A stretch of 40,723 nt of DNA, taken from positions 1 through 40,723 of the forward strand of contig JADHXR010000061.1 of the NCBI GenBank assembly GCA_016782865.1. Reading direction: 5' to 3'. A model generated the notes under the pieces. That model was not told the origin of the DNA. It worked only from the letters and a program-made list of their open reading frames with translations, and made no database searches. Below are positions 18,898 to 26,926 of this stretch, in pieces. The DNA is from Phycisphaerae bacterium (GTDB lineage Bacteria; Planctomycetota; Phycisphaerae; Sedimentisphaerales; Anaerobacaceae). The translations under genes and the position numbers were made by a program. The first letter of the stretch is position 1, and each line of letters opens with the position of its first letter.

Positions 18898-21468
18898 ATG
18901 ACCGAAAGACAACAGCGCAGGACAATACACATTTGCCTGCTCACAGTTTGCGCGACACTCGCAGCTCTTCCTTGTCATGGTGACCAGGCACAAAACCCTG
19001 AGAATCTATATGCAAAGAAGTCCACATGGCAACAGACTATGCTTGCATGGCGCCGCAAGATCGGCGAGCAGTTGATAGAGCCCAAGACGCTGAAGCATCT
19101 GAGCAAACAGATGGCAAGTGACTTTCCCATGCAATGGGATTGGGTCAAGCAGGATTGCGGAGTGGACTTCTATAAGTGGCTCGGCCCTCAAGCGGATACG
19201 AGCATCGAGAAAGCAATGATAAGAAGAGTTCTGGAAGAGCTTGGCCCCGCCGGCAATGAGCTGTCGCGAGATTGTGATCGCCTCGGCGAATTCAAAGTAC
19301 GTTCGGACGACCGGCGATGGCTCGATCTGTATGTAAAGGCATGTCAAGACCGGCGTGCGATTCGCCTCAGGCCTCTGCTGGAAAAGTGCCAAAGAATCGT
19401 CTTTACCAAGCACTTCAACATGGGGGGCTCGCACTACGCCTACACCGAGGCCCAGTCCGATGCGCAGCATGAGCGGAATTTTGTGCCGGGCTCGGCTCTT
19501 TGTCTGCTGGAACTCAAAGACTACTACGGCGGCGTGCGCACTTTGATAAATGATCCCAAGGGCGTGATTCGCGATCCGGATGTTTCTCTTGACGGTAAAC
19601 GAATTCTCTTCGCCTGGAAAAAATCTGAACTGGAGGATGACTATCATCTCTACGAGATGGACGTCGAGACCCAGCACGTACGGCAGCTCACTTTCGGCCT
19701 TGGTTTTGCCGACTACGAGGGGGCCTTTCTGCCCAACGGCGAGGTCATTTTCAATTCCACCCGGTGCGTGCAGATCGTGGACTGCTGGTGGACCGAGGTC
19801 AGCAACCTCTATACCTGCGACAAGGATGGCAAGTATCTGAGACGACTGACCTTCGACCAGGTCCACACGAATTTCCCAACCGTGACGGCCGATGGCCGGG
19901 TGGTCTATACGCGATGGGACTATAACGATCGCGCACAGATCTATCCGCAGGGACTCTTCCAGATGAACGCAGATGGAACGGCCCAAAGCGAATACTACGG
20001 CAATAACTCATGGTTTCCCACGACGATCCTGCACGCGAGGGAGATACCCGGGACGCAGAAACTCATAGCGGTCCTTTCGGGGCACCACACCCATCAACGG
20101 GGCAAGCTCGCAATAATCGATACTCGCAAAGGCCGGCAGGAGGCTTTGGGCATACAGCCGATCGCCCCGATTCGCCTGGCAAAGGCCGTCCGCATCGACG
20201 CCTTCGGCCAGGATGGAGATCAATTCCAATACCCCTATCCGCTGAGCGAGACGGAATTCCTGGTGACTTACGACCCCGAGGGAAGCGGCAACAAGCAATA
20301 CGTCCGGCCTTATGGGATATATTTCATGACAATCGACGGCCGGCGCGAGCTGCTCGTGGCGGACCCCGATATTTCGTGCAATCAGCCTGTGCCGTTGGTC
20401 GCGCGAGATAGACCGCGTATTCGTCCGAGCCCTGTGGACTACCGCAAGAAGACGGCGGTCTACTACATTCAGGACACCCATTTCGGTCAGGGATTAGCGG
20501 GGATCGCCCGCGGTACGATCAAGAAACTCCGCGTCGTAGCATTGGACTTTCGCGCAGCGGGCATCGGCAGAACCTCCAACAGCGGGCCGGGCGGAGGCGC
20601 TTTATCCAGCACTCCCGTGGGCGTGGGCAATGCCTGCTGGGACATCAAGATGGTTTTGGGTGATGCGACAGTTTATGAGGACGGCTCGGCCCTGTTCACC
20701 GTTCCGGCACGAACGCCTGTTTACTTTCAGGCGCTCGACGCAAAAGGACACATGGTGCAGACCATGCGGAGCTGGTCCACTTTGCAGCCGGGCGAGACCT
20801 TCTCGTGCATAGGCTGTCACGAGAACAAGAATGAAGCGCCCCCAGTCAGGCGAACAACGCTGGCGCTGGAATCGGGACCGCAGTCACTCGAACCTTTCTA
20901 CGGTCCGCCGCGAGGCTTCAGCTTCGATAAGGAGATTCAGCCGATACTCGACCGCCACTGCATCGAGTGCCATACGGGTCGCCAGGAGCAGGCTTTCAGT
21001 CTGCTGGCCAATCGAACGACAACCAAGGAATCCAAGCGAAGGTGGAGTGATTCTTATCTGGCCCTGACGGATGCAAAGCCTGTGGAAAAAGAAGGCGAAG
21101 TGCTCTATTATAAGGGCGATCCCGAAGGTGAGTTCGTCAACTGGATAAACACAATGTCGGTCCCGACGATGCTGCCGCCCTACTACGGTGGCGCCGCCAG
21201 GAGCCGGCTCGTCACCGTGCTGGAGCAGGAGCACGAGGGCGTGAAGCTCTCGCGCGAAGAGATGGACAAGATCGCCTGCTGGATCGACCTTCTCGTGCCC
21301 TTCTGTGGGGACTACACAGAAGCCAACGCATGGTCGCCTGAGGAGAAAGGCAAGTACGAGCATTTTCTGGCCAAACGAAAACGCATGGAGCGGATCGAGC
21401 AGAAGAATATCGAGGCATTGATAGCAGCCAAGGCCAACGCAGGATTAATTGTTGCAGAGGAAAGATAA
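18898..21468 (+). CDS. Hydrazine-synthase alpha-like di-heme cytochrome c
   Basis: The frame extends to 18841, but ATG 18898 follows a GAGG and begins a signal peptide (IHICLLTVCATLAALPCHG), giving 856 residues. It is a paralog of the preceding cytochrome without the FGE domain. Propeller-like blades occur in the middle (NSTRC, NLYTCDKDGKYLRRLTF, DGRVVYTRWDYNDRAQIY). Two c-heme motifs are CIGCH (637-641) and CIECH (688-692), and the shared Cys-Trp motif is DCWW (Cys296). A lead-in close to VQTMRSW.T..PGETFSC before the first heme matches MRSWFTAMPGETVSC in the upstream protein. Expected in the periplasm, perhaps as a second catalytic or electron-relay subunit. The stop overlaps the next start as TAATG, a sign of stoichiometric synthesis. 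Its reaction is not known. Confidence 0.85.
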   Translation: MTERQQRRTIHICLLTVCATLAALPCHGDQAQNPENLYAKKSTWQQTMLAWRRKIGEQLIEPKTLKHLSKQMASDFPMQWDWVKQDCGVDFYKWLGPQADTSIEKAMIRRVLEELGPAGNELSRDCDRLGEFKVRSDDRRWLDLYVKACQDRRAIRLRPLLEKCQRIVFTKHFNMGGSHYAYTEAQSDAQHERNFVPGSALCLLELKDYYGGVRTLINDPKGVIRDPDVSLDGKRILFAWKKSELEDDYHLYEMDVETQHVRQLTFGLGFADYEGAFLPNGEVIFNSTRCVQIVDCWWTEVSNLYTCDKDGKYLRRLTFDQVHTNFPTVTADGRVVYTRWDYNDRAQIYPQGLFQMNADGTAQSEYYGNNSWFPTTILHAREIPGTQKLIAVLSGHHTHQRGKLAIIDTRKGRQEALGIQPIAPIRLAKAVRIDAFGQDGDQFQYPYPLSETEFLVTYDPEGSGNKQYVRPYGIYFMTIDGRRELLVADPDISCNQPVPLVARDRPRIRPSPVDYRKKTAVYYIQDTHFGQGLAGIARGTIKKLRVVALDFRAAGIGRTSNSGPGGGALSSTPVGVGNACWDIKMVLGDATVYEDGSALFTVPARTPVYFQALDAKGHMVQTMRSWSTLQPGETFSCIGCHENKNEAPPVRRTTLALESGPQSLEPFYGPPRGFSFDKEIQPILDRHCIECHTGRQEQAFSLLANRTTTKESKRRWSDSYLALTDAKPVEKEGEVLYYKGDPEGEFVNWINTMSVPTMLPPYYGGAARSRLVTVLEQEHEGVKLSREEMDKIACWIDLLVPFCGDYTEANAWSPEEKGKYEHFLAKRKRMERIEQKNIEALIAAKANAGLIVAEER

Positions 21469-23360
21469 TGAGCAGCAAGAGAAACGAACTGACTTTGTTT
21501 GTGGTGGTGTTAACAATAACATCGCCCCTGGCAACGGGCGAAATTGCCTTGGCACGGGAGTATCTCTCGCCGGCGGCGGTAGTCGCCGACGCCCAAGGCA
21601 AGACGTTATACATAGCCCAGACCACGGCAGAACAGGTCGCGGTCTTCGACATCGAGACGTCAAAGGTCACAGCAACAATCTCCGTCGGCGCCGAGCCGAC
21701 GGGACTTGCCTTGACCGACGACGCAGCATTACTCTATGTCACCTGTGCGGCTCCGGAGGGGTCTGTTTGTGTCATCAAGACCGATACCGGCAAAGTCACC
21801 AGGCAGTTTCCTGCCGGATACGGCGCGCAGGCTCCGGTGCTCAGCGGCGACGGCAAGACGCTCTATGTGTGCAACCGCTTCGACAACAATATCTCGGTGA
21901 TAAGCACCGAGCGGGGCAAACAGATAACGAGCATCCCGGCTCTGCGCGAGCCTGTGGCTGCCGATATTACGCCGGAAGGAAAATGGCTCTTCGTCGGCAA
22001 TCAGCTTCCTCACGGACCGGCCAACGGCGACTCGGTCGCCTGCAATATTTCTGTTATTGACGCGAGGACATCGGCCTTCGAAATCGACATCCCCCTGCCG
22101 AACGGGAGCACGGGGCTTCAGGATCTCGTTGTTTCACCGGACGGACGCTACGTTTTTGTCTCGCACATTCTCGCTCGATACACGACTCCGACCACGCAGT
22201 TGGAGCGTGGATGGATCAACACAAACGCCGTGAGCATCATAGACGCCAGGTACAGAACACTGATGGAGACCGTTCTCCTGGATGACGTAGATCATGGCGC
22301 CGCCAACCCGTGGGCCCTTGCCTGTACAAGCGACGGAAAACTTCTCTGCGTTACGCACGCAGGAACCCATGAGCTGAGCGTAATAGAAATCCGTCCCCTG
22401 ATAGACAAGATCTTCGCCCATCAGCGCCGCAACAGGATCCAAGGCGAGAGATCCACGGCAGGCTCCTACTCGTCATACAGTTACGGCAGCGGATCGGGCT
22501 CGAACATTCCCAATGAGCTGAGCTTCCTCTACGGCCTTCGAGAACGCATCAAGCTGCCCGGCAAAGGTCCTCGATCGCTTGCAATCATCGGGCGTAAAGC
22601 CTACGTCGCGGAGTACTTCACCGACAGCATGGCCGTGGTGGACATCAGCGAGGATTCGAGGCACAAGACTTCCTCCGTTGCCCTCGGGCCAAAGACCACA
22701 ATGACAGCCCAGCGTTGGGGCGAGATGCTCTTCAACGACGCCCTGCTTTGCTTCCAGAGCTGGCAGAGCTGCGCGAGCTGCCATCCTTCCGACGCTCGCG
22801 TGGATGCGTTGAACTGGGACCTGCTCAACGACGGTCTGGGCAATCCCAAGAACACCAAGAGCCTGCTGCTTTCGCACCAGACGCCGCCTTCAATGATTAC
22901 GGGTATTCGCGAGAGTGCAGAGCTGGCCGTGCGGGCCGGAATCAGGCATATCCTGTTTGCGGTGCGCCCTGAACAAGAGGCTGCGGCAATTGATGAGTAT
23001 CTCAAGTCGCTCAAACCGGTTCCGAGCCCCCATCTTCTCGACGGTAAACTCAGTGAATCGGCCAGGCAGGGTCGAACGGTATTTCGCAAGGCAGGCTGTT
23101 CTTCGTGTCACGCCGGGCCCCTGTTCACGGACCTGCATAAATACGACGTCGGCATCGGTGAAGGCATGGACAAAGGCCGGCTTTTCGATACCCCGGGTCT
23201 GGTCGAAATATGGCGGACCGCGCCGTATCTCTACGATGGGCGGGCCGCAACTATTAAAGATGTCGTTACAACGCACAATTCTCACGACAAACACGGACGC
23301 ACATCCGATCTGTCTGAAGGCGAGATCAAGGATCTGGTCGAGTTCGTTCTCTCCCAGTAA
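21468..23360 (+). CDS. YVTN beta-propeller fused to di-heme cytochrome c peroxidase-like domain (HZS beta-gamma-like)
   Basis: Protein of 630 residues with a signal peptide (LFVVVLTITSPLATGEIALA). Residues ~35-410 are YVTN-type propeller blades (KTLYIAQTTAEQVAVFDIET, KTLYVCNRFDNNISVISTER, RYVFVSHIL). A region rich in Ser, Tyr and Gly lies near 330-345. Residues ~410-630 resemble a shortened MauG/CCP di-heme domain: CASCH (435-439), CSSCH (544-548), LFDTPGLVEIWRTAPYLYDG, and a DLVEFVLS end. Hydrazine synthase beta is a propeller and gamma a CCP-like di-heme protein, and the two are reported to be fused in some anammox bacteria; this protein has the same order. It could equally be one of the generic planctomycete propeller-CCP proteins. 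GAGGA precedes the coupled start. Confidence 0.8.
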   Translation: MSSKRNELTLFVVVLTITSPLATGEIALAREYLSPAAVVADAQGKTLYIAQTTAEQVAVFDIETSKVTATISVGAEPTGLALTDDAALLYVTCAAPEGSVCVIKTDTGKVTRQFPAGYGAQAPVLSGDGKTLYVCNRFDNNISVISTERGKQITSIPALREPVAADITPEGKWLFVGNQLPHGPANGDSVACNISVIDARTSAFEIDIPLPNGSTGLQDLVVSPDGRYVFVSHILARYTTPTTQLERGWINTNAVSIIDARYRTLMETVLLDDVDHGAANPWALACTSDGKLLCVTHAGTHELSVIEIRPLIDKIFAHQRRNRIQGERSTAGSYSSYSYGSGSGSNIPNELSFLYGLRERIKLPGKGPRSLAIIGRKAYVAEYFTDSMAVVDISEDSRHKTSSVALGPKTTMTAQRWGEMLFNDALLCFQSWQSCASCHPSDARVDALNWDLLNDGLGNPKNTKSLLLSHQTPPSMITGIRESAELAVRAGIRHILFAVRPEQEAAAIDEYLKSLKPVPSPHLLDGKLSESARQGRTVFRKAGCSSCHAGPLFTDLHKYDVGIGEGMDKGRLFDTPGLVEIWRTAPYLYDGRAATIKDVVTTHNSHDKHGRTSDLSEGEIKDLVEFVLSQ

Positions 23361-23445
23361 TTCCAACGCGATTCTTTCAGGATTGCAGGAGCGGGCACGG
23401 CCGCAACTGCCCTGCCAAACTATGCCGATGGTGCGCACCCGAAGC

Positions 23446-24471
23446 TTAGAATAGCTTAATACTCTTGTTGCGCCATTCGGCTATGAAATCCCTCATTTCT
23501 TCCAACAGTGTCTGGAGCTGGTCGGTGTTTTCAAGCAGGTTTTCGTAAAACGTTCCGTCGTTGAGAAGTCTGGCGGCGGTGCCCTGACCGTTGTTGACCT
23601 TCGCCAGGACCAATTGAAGCTCCCGCATCGCCCCGCTCAGTTGCTCGCTCGTTTCGACCATCGCGACAACCAGCTTTTCGGCTTTTGCGTCGACACTCTT
23701 GAGAGTTGACGTCCCGGTAGCGGCAAACTGCTTGATTTCTTCGGTCGTCTCGACAACGGAGGCGACAACCTCTTGCACTTTGGTATCGGCGTTCTTGAGA
23801 GTCGTGGTCCCCGCAGCCGCAAGTTTCTCGAACTCCAGCAACGTGCGCTTGGCCTGGTCCGACACCTCAGCCAGATTAGCCAACATCTTCTTCATGTTAT
23901 CTTTGCTGTCATTGTCGCCGATAACATCGTTGGCGTTGGCTATGAGTTCTTGGAGGCCCTCGATTAATCCGTCCAGTTTCTTCTGGCTCTCTTCCGGGAA
24001 GAACTCGCTTGTCATGCCGGTAGAACCCTGAAGAATTATCTTATCCTTCAAGAACCTGTCTCGAGCAGGCTTCGCGGGATCCTGCTTGAGTTCGATATAA
24101 CTACTTCCCAGACCACGTGTCATCAGTTTCACTTCGACGTCGTCGGGGATGGTGCCGTACTTCTTGTTGATATTGAGAACAATCACTGTCTGATAGTATT
24201 CCAGGCCGGTTGCCAGATCCGTTCGTATCTCCGGGGTCATGACACTTGTAACCCTTCCGATCTGATAGCCGCAGAAGCGCACAGCGGTGTCCCTCTGCAC
24301 TCCCGGCGCACTCGGGAATTGGACGAACACCTCAAAGGAGCGGTACTTCGTCACCATGCCGGGCAGATCGCCGAACTTGAAAATCAGCCATCCGAGCGCA
24401 GACAATCCTAAGATTACGAAAATACCTACGACGAAATTGCGCCTTCTCTGGCTGGTCTCGTAGTCACTCAC
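23446..24471 (-). CDS. MlaD/MCE-domain lipid-transport protein
   Basis: Protein of 341 residues. An N-terminal membrane anchor (FVVGIFVILGLSALGWLIF) is followed by an MCE domain (~40-130: VFVQFPSAPGVQRDTAVRFCGYQIGRVTSV) and a long helical region with two similar segments (AAGTTTLKNADTKVQEVVAS and ATGTSTLKSVDAKAEKLVVA). The family binds lipids in the cell envelope and normally works with an ABC ATPase and permease (MlaE/MlaF); neither is adjacent, so it may use distant partners. The start is GTG with AAAGGAGG 7 nt upstream, overlapping the regulator's stop as TAGTG. It is convergent with the cytochrome operon (85-nt gap; no clear terminator with a T-run). Confidence 0.85.
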   Translation of the reverse strand: MSDYETSQRRRNFVVGIFVILGLSALGWLIFKFGDLPGMVTKYRSFEVFVQFPSAPGVQRDTAVRFCGYQIGRVTSVMTPEIRTDLATGLEYYQTVIVLNINKKYGTIPDDVEVKLMTRGLGSSYIELKQDPAKPARDRFLKDKIILQGSTGMTSEFFPEESQKKLDGLIEGLQELIANANDVIGDNDSKDNMKKMLANLAEVSDQAKRTLLEFEKLAAAGTTTLKNADTKVQEVVASVVETTEEIKQFAATGTSTLKSVDAKAEKLVVAMVETSEQLSGAMRELQLVLAKVNNGQGTAARLLNDGTFYENLLENTDQLQTLLEEMRDFIAEWRNKSIKLF

Positions 24472-24728
24472 TACTTGCCTCCTTTCAAATCAGTGCGGCC
24501 TTCCATGAACAGCTCCCTTATCGCACGCAAAGGATAACCGCTATCGTTAAGTTTCTTAATCAGCTTGATCCGCTCGACACACTTCTGGTCAAACAGTCGC
24601 CTGCCGGTCGGCGTAATCTCCGTGGGCTCAAGCAATCCCACCATGAGATAATATTGCAGAGATTGCCGGGAAATGCCAGCTTTTTTTGCGGCCGTGCCTA
24701 TTGACGCTAATTTGCCTGTCTCATTCAA
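24471..24728 (-). CDS. MerR-type small transcriptional regulator
   Basis: Protein of 85 residues that is essentially a single MerR winged-helix DNA-binding domain: IGTAAKKAGISRQSLQYYLMVGLLEP, then GRRLFDQKCVERIKLIKKLNDSGYPLRAIRELF. It lacks a sensor or long dimerisation helix, so it may bind DNA only or need a partner. The best start is TTG at 24728 (no ATG or GTG precedes the helix-turn-helix in frame). It is translationally coupled to the MCE gene, which suggests it controls that operon, but no operator was identified. Confidence 0.8.
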   Translation of the reverse strand: MNETGKLASIGTAAKKAGISRQSLQYYLMVGLLEPTEITPTGRRLFDQKCVERIKLIKKLNDSGYPLRAIRELFMEGRTDLKGGK

Positions 24729-25038
24729 CGCTTATCACCGTGAAGCCAAGAAACAAAAGCATAATGTAAAGAGTGTCGGCTAGATTCTACCGGTACATTA
24801 TTCTCTTGCCCAGAAATTCTTGTCCAAACACAGCGCCTCGTCTGGAATTGACATCGGTGAACTTCCACGGGCTGGCCTTATGGTATGGAAGTCTGATACG
24901 TCTGAACGTCACCTTGCCTGTTACCGCCTTAGTATCGAGTCTATAGAGTAGAACCTTGTTTCATGGTCCTATAAAACGCAAGGCCGCACAACTAAACCTT
25001 GTTCATTATAACTAGACAGAATCGTCTCGCCGAGCCTG

Positions 25039-25084
25039 CCCTGAGCCCGTTCGACTGCGCTCAGGGTAGACTGCGTCGAACGGG
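25039..25084. repeat. Nested inverted repeat of the 'CCTGAGCCCGTTCGACTGCG' type
   Basis: CCCTGAGC (25039-25046) pairs with GCTCAGGG (25059-25066), and CCCGTTCGAC (25046-25055) pairs perfectly with GTCGAACGGG (25075-25084), so two alternative hairpins are possible. The wording is that of a widespread bacterial interspersed repeat. It lies in the 456-nt gap 24729-25184, which holds no gene that I can support. Confidence 0.7.
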
Positions 25085-25124
25085 GTTGACTACTCACCGA
25101 TCGAATGCTATTGTCCAGGAGTGT

Positions 25125-25154
25125 TTGTGCGGAAACGATATCCGGTGTTATGCT
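25125..25154 (+). promoter_or_regulatory. Weak candidate promoter for the GH130 gene
   Basis: TTGTGC (25125-25130), 18-nt spacer, TATGCT (25149-25154); each box matches 4 of 6 consensus bases. It lies 30 nt before the start codon at 25185. Confidence 0.3.
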
Positions 25155-25184
25155 CTGAGAGTACAGAACTGAAGGAGCCGTATA

Positions 25185-26231
25185 ATGAAAGCATTTCGTT
25201 CACCACATAATCCGATAATTGAGCCGAAAGATGTGACGCCTTCGAGAGATGACTTTGAAATCATCGGTGTTCTCAACGCAGGCGTTGCTCGTTTTGAGGA
25301 CACAGTCATTCTGCTTGTCCGCGTGGCGGAAAGGCCGATTAACGGAAACTCGGATGTCGTGTTGACCGCAGTTTATGAGACGAGCGGCAAGGACCTCGTA
25401 ATAAAGGAATTCCCAAAATCGGATCCGGACACAGACTTCTCAGACCCGAGGCTGATAGTCAGACCGGCCCAAACCTACCTGACATCCATTTCGCATCTAC
25501 GGGTGGCCCGCAGCAAAGACGGCATCATCTTCGAGATTGACGATACCCCTGCGATCTCGGCGGCAAACGAATATGAAACCTTTGGCGTCGAAGATCCAAG
25601 AATAAGTCTGATCGAGGGCACATATTACATCCATTACGTCGCTGTCTCCCCTCTCGGGGTGGTAACCTACCTCATGTCTACGGAGGATTTTGTCAATTTC
25701 AGGCGTCACGGTGTCATTTTCTGTCCTGAAAACAAGGACGTCGCGATATTCCCCGAGAAAATCGCGGGCAAGTTCTACGCCCTGCTCAGACCCGTTTCTC
25801 CCCTATTCAAGAAGCAGGACATCTGGCTTGCAGACTCGCCCGATCTTCTCGCCTGGGGGAACCATCGTCACTTGTTCGGCCCCCGTCCCGGATACTGGGA
25901 TGAGGCGAAGGTCGGCGCCAGCGCGGTGCCTTTCAAGATCGAGCAAGGCTGGCTGGAGGTCTACCACGGGGTCGATCGAGAGAATCGCTATTGTCTCGGG
26001 GCGGCATTGCTGGACGGCGCCGAGCCCTGGAGGGTCGTGGCAAGGTCGACCGAGCCGATCTTCGAACCACAGGCCGACTATGAATGCGAAGGCTTCTTTG
26101 GAAACGTGGTCTTTAGCTGCGGACTGCTCCGCGAAGACGACACGCTCAGAGTCTATTACGGCGCAGCCGACACTACTATTTGCTATGCAGAACTTTCTCT
26201 GCAAGACGTCATCGACAGCCTGAATCTTTGA
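25185..26231 (+). CDS. GH130-family beta-mannoside phosphorylase or mannosidase
   Basis: Protein of 348 residues, close to the usual length of the family, without a signal peptide, so cytoplasmic. It folds as a five-bladed beta-propeller by family. Recognisable motifs are NPIIEP near the N-terminus, VLNAGVARF, the highly conserved GVEDPRI segment holding a probable active-site Asp, YHGVD(R), ALLDGAEPWRVVARSTEPIFEP and a VYYGAADT end. Members either phosphorolyse beta-1,4-mannosides or hydrolyse beta-1,2-mannosides; which applies cannot be decided from reading. AGGAG lies 7 nt before the ATG, a clear ribosome-binding site. It stands alone on the plus strand and its stop is 9 nt from the converging zinc-ribbon gene. 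Confidence 0.85.
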   Translation: MKAFRSPHNPIIEPKDVTPSRDDFEIIGVLNAGVARFEDTVILLVRVAERPINGNSDVVLTAVYETSGKDLVIKEFPKSDPDTDFSDPRLIVRPAQTYLTSISHLRVARSKDGIIFEIDDTPAISAANEYETFGVEDPRISLIEGTYYIHYVAVSPLGVVTYLMSTEDFVNFRRHGVIFCPENKDVAIFPEKIAGKFYALLRPVSPLFKKQDIWLADSPDLLAWGNHRHLFGPRPGYWDEAKVGASAVPFKIEQGWLEVYHGVDRENRYCLGAALLDGAEPWRVVARSTEPIFEPQADYECEGFFGNVVFSCGLLREDDTLRVYYGAADTTICYAELSLQDVIDSLNL

Positions 26232-26240
26232 TGCACCGCA

Positions 26241-26498
26241 TCAACCGTAAGTTCTGCCGGCCTCATCCACGTAAATGGTGCCCTTGGCCCGCTGGATAAC
26301 CTTGGCTGCTTTTGGCCATTCGTCCGACTTCGGGACCTTGAATAGTCTGCCGCATTTTCCACATCTTATCCTTCGGTCGGCAGCGCTGCTGTCGAGCTGC
26401 CAAACACTGTTACACTCCGGACATCTTGCTATGATCTGCATCGTTGTATTGGTGCCTGAACTTCTGTTACGCGTCCTATCGCGGTATTCGGCAGTCAT
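26241..26498 (-). CDS. MJ0042-type zinc-ribbon small protein
   Basis: About 85 residues. The core is CPECNSVWQLDSSAADRRIRC followed by CGRLFKV, a four-cysteine zinc ribbon of the MJ0042/YHVW type common in planctomycetes and myxobacteria, usually at the N-terminus of proteins. Nothing recognisable follows, so it may be a stand-alone adaptor. ATG 26498 fits the promoter at 26524-26553; ATG 26441 (66 residues) would put the ribbon at the very N-terminus and is equally possible. Neither start has a good ribosome-binding site. Confidence 0.65.
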   Translation of the reverse strand: MTAEYRDRTRNRSSGTNTTMQIIARCPECNSVWQLDSSAADRRIRCGKCGRLFKVPKSDEWPKAAKVIQRAKGTIYVDEAGRTYG

Positions 26499-26523
26499 CA
26501 ATCATTGATCTGGCCGTTGTCCT

Positions 26524-26553
26524 ATAATATTGTCCTGAAGAAGATCGTGTCAC
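26524..26553 (-). promoter_or_regulatory. Candidate sigma-70 promoter for the zinc-ribbon gene
   Basis: Minus strand: GTGACA (26548-26553, 5 of 6), 18-nt spacer, TATTAT (26524-26529, 5 of 6). Start expected at ~26517. It diverges from the promoter at 26594-26622, only 40 nt away. Confidence 0.5.
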
Positions 26554-26593
26554 TGATAGCGCCGAAAAGAAGCGGGACATGTCGGGATTTATC

Positions 26594-26622
26594 TTGATTT
26601 GCCGGTTCGGATTTGCTATAAT
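26594..26622 (+). promoter_or_regulatory. Strong sigma-70-like promoter with no obvious gene downstream
   Basis: TTGATT (26594-26599, 4 of 6), exactly 17 nt, TATAAT (26617-26622, perfect). This is the best -10/-35 pair noticed in the window. Transcription would start near 26629 and run toward the flagellar operon's 3' end. Confidence 0.6.
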
Positions 26623-26628
26623 AGTTTT

Positions 26629-26800
26629 CACTGGGGTGAGGGAATGAGAAAAAGAATTTCATGCAAAATCATCAGATCTGTTCCTCTTGGCGAGAGCGCT
26701 GATGAGCTGCAAAATACTGGCAAGCCAAAGACTCACCACGCAAAGACCCGCGGGGTCGCCTCCCTTACCTACACTGACCGGCTCGTCGTCACGAGAATGA
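26629..26800 (+). ncRNA. Possible structured RNA or short leader transcript
   Basis: Downstream of the strong promoter are three consecutive hairpins. TCATCAG (26669-26675) pairs with CTGATGA (26699-26705), with an inner CTCT/AGAG stem. GACC (26745-26748) pairs with GGTC (26754-26757). CTCGT (26782-26786) pairs with ACGAG (26791-26795) around a 4-nt loop. Between the first two is GGCAAGCC, eight bases, then ACC and ACGCAAAG, which faintly resembles the core of c-di-GMP-I riboswitches, but the expected helix does not form. An alternative is a 67-codon frame from ATG 26644 whose protein resembles nothing known. The 425-nt gap 26502-26926 contains nothing else supportable. Confidence 0.25.
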
Positions 26801-26886
26801 GTATAGATTATGATCTTACAGCACGGACTTTTGATTTCAGCGCCTGAGTCCAAATCAAATCCTCCGTAAGATTTCCCAGGCAATTC

Positions 26887-26912
26887 CTGCTGGCAAGCTT
26901 TGCGGCCAGCAG
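26887..26912. terminator. Perfect 8-bp hairpin after the flagellar operon
   Basis: CTGCTGGC (26887-26894), 10-nt loop, GCCAGCAG (26905-26912). It lies 15 nt beyond the stop of the FlgM-like gene and also near the end of the opposing transcript. No T-run follows on either strand, so if it ends transcription it is not a classical intrinsic terminator. Confidence 0.35.
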
Positions 26913-26926
26913 TATCGTCGAAGCTC

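Noticed and set aside
23361..23445. Intrinsic terminator between the converging cytochrome and MCE genes
   Set aside because: GC-rich partial complementarity exists, but the stem is interrupted and no T-run follows.
25152..25170. CTGAGAG phrase as a TPP riboswitch
   Set aside because: None of the other conserved TPP elements is present in the leader.
26701..26760. c-di-GMP-I (GEMM) riboswitch
   Set aside because: GGCAAGCC and ACGCAAAG are suggestive, but the stem between them does not pair (GCC against ACC), the GAAA tetraloop is missing and no 3' GGTAGC-like half was found.
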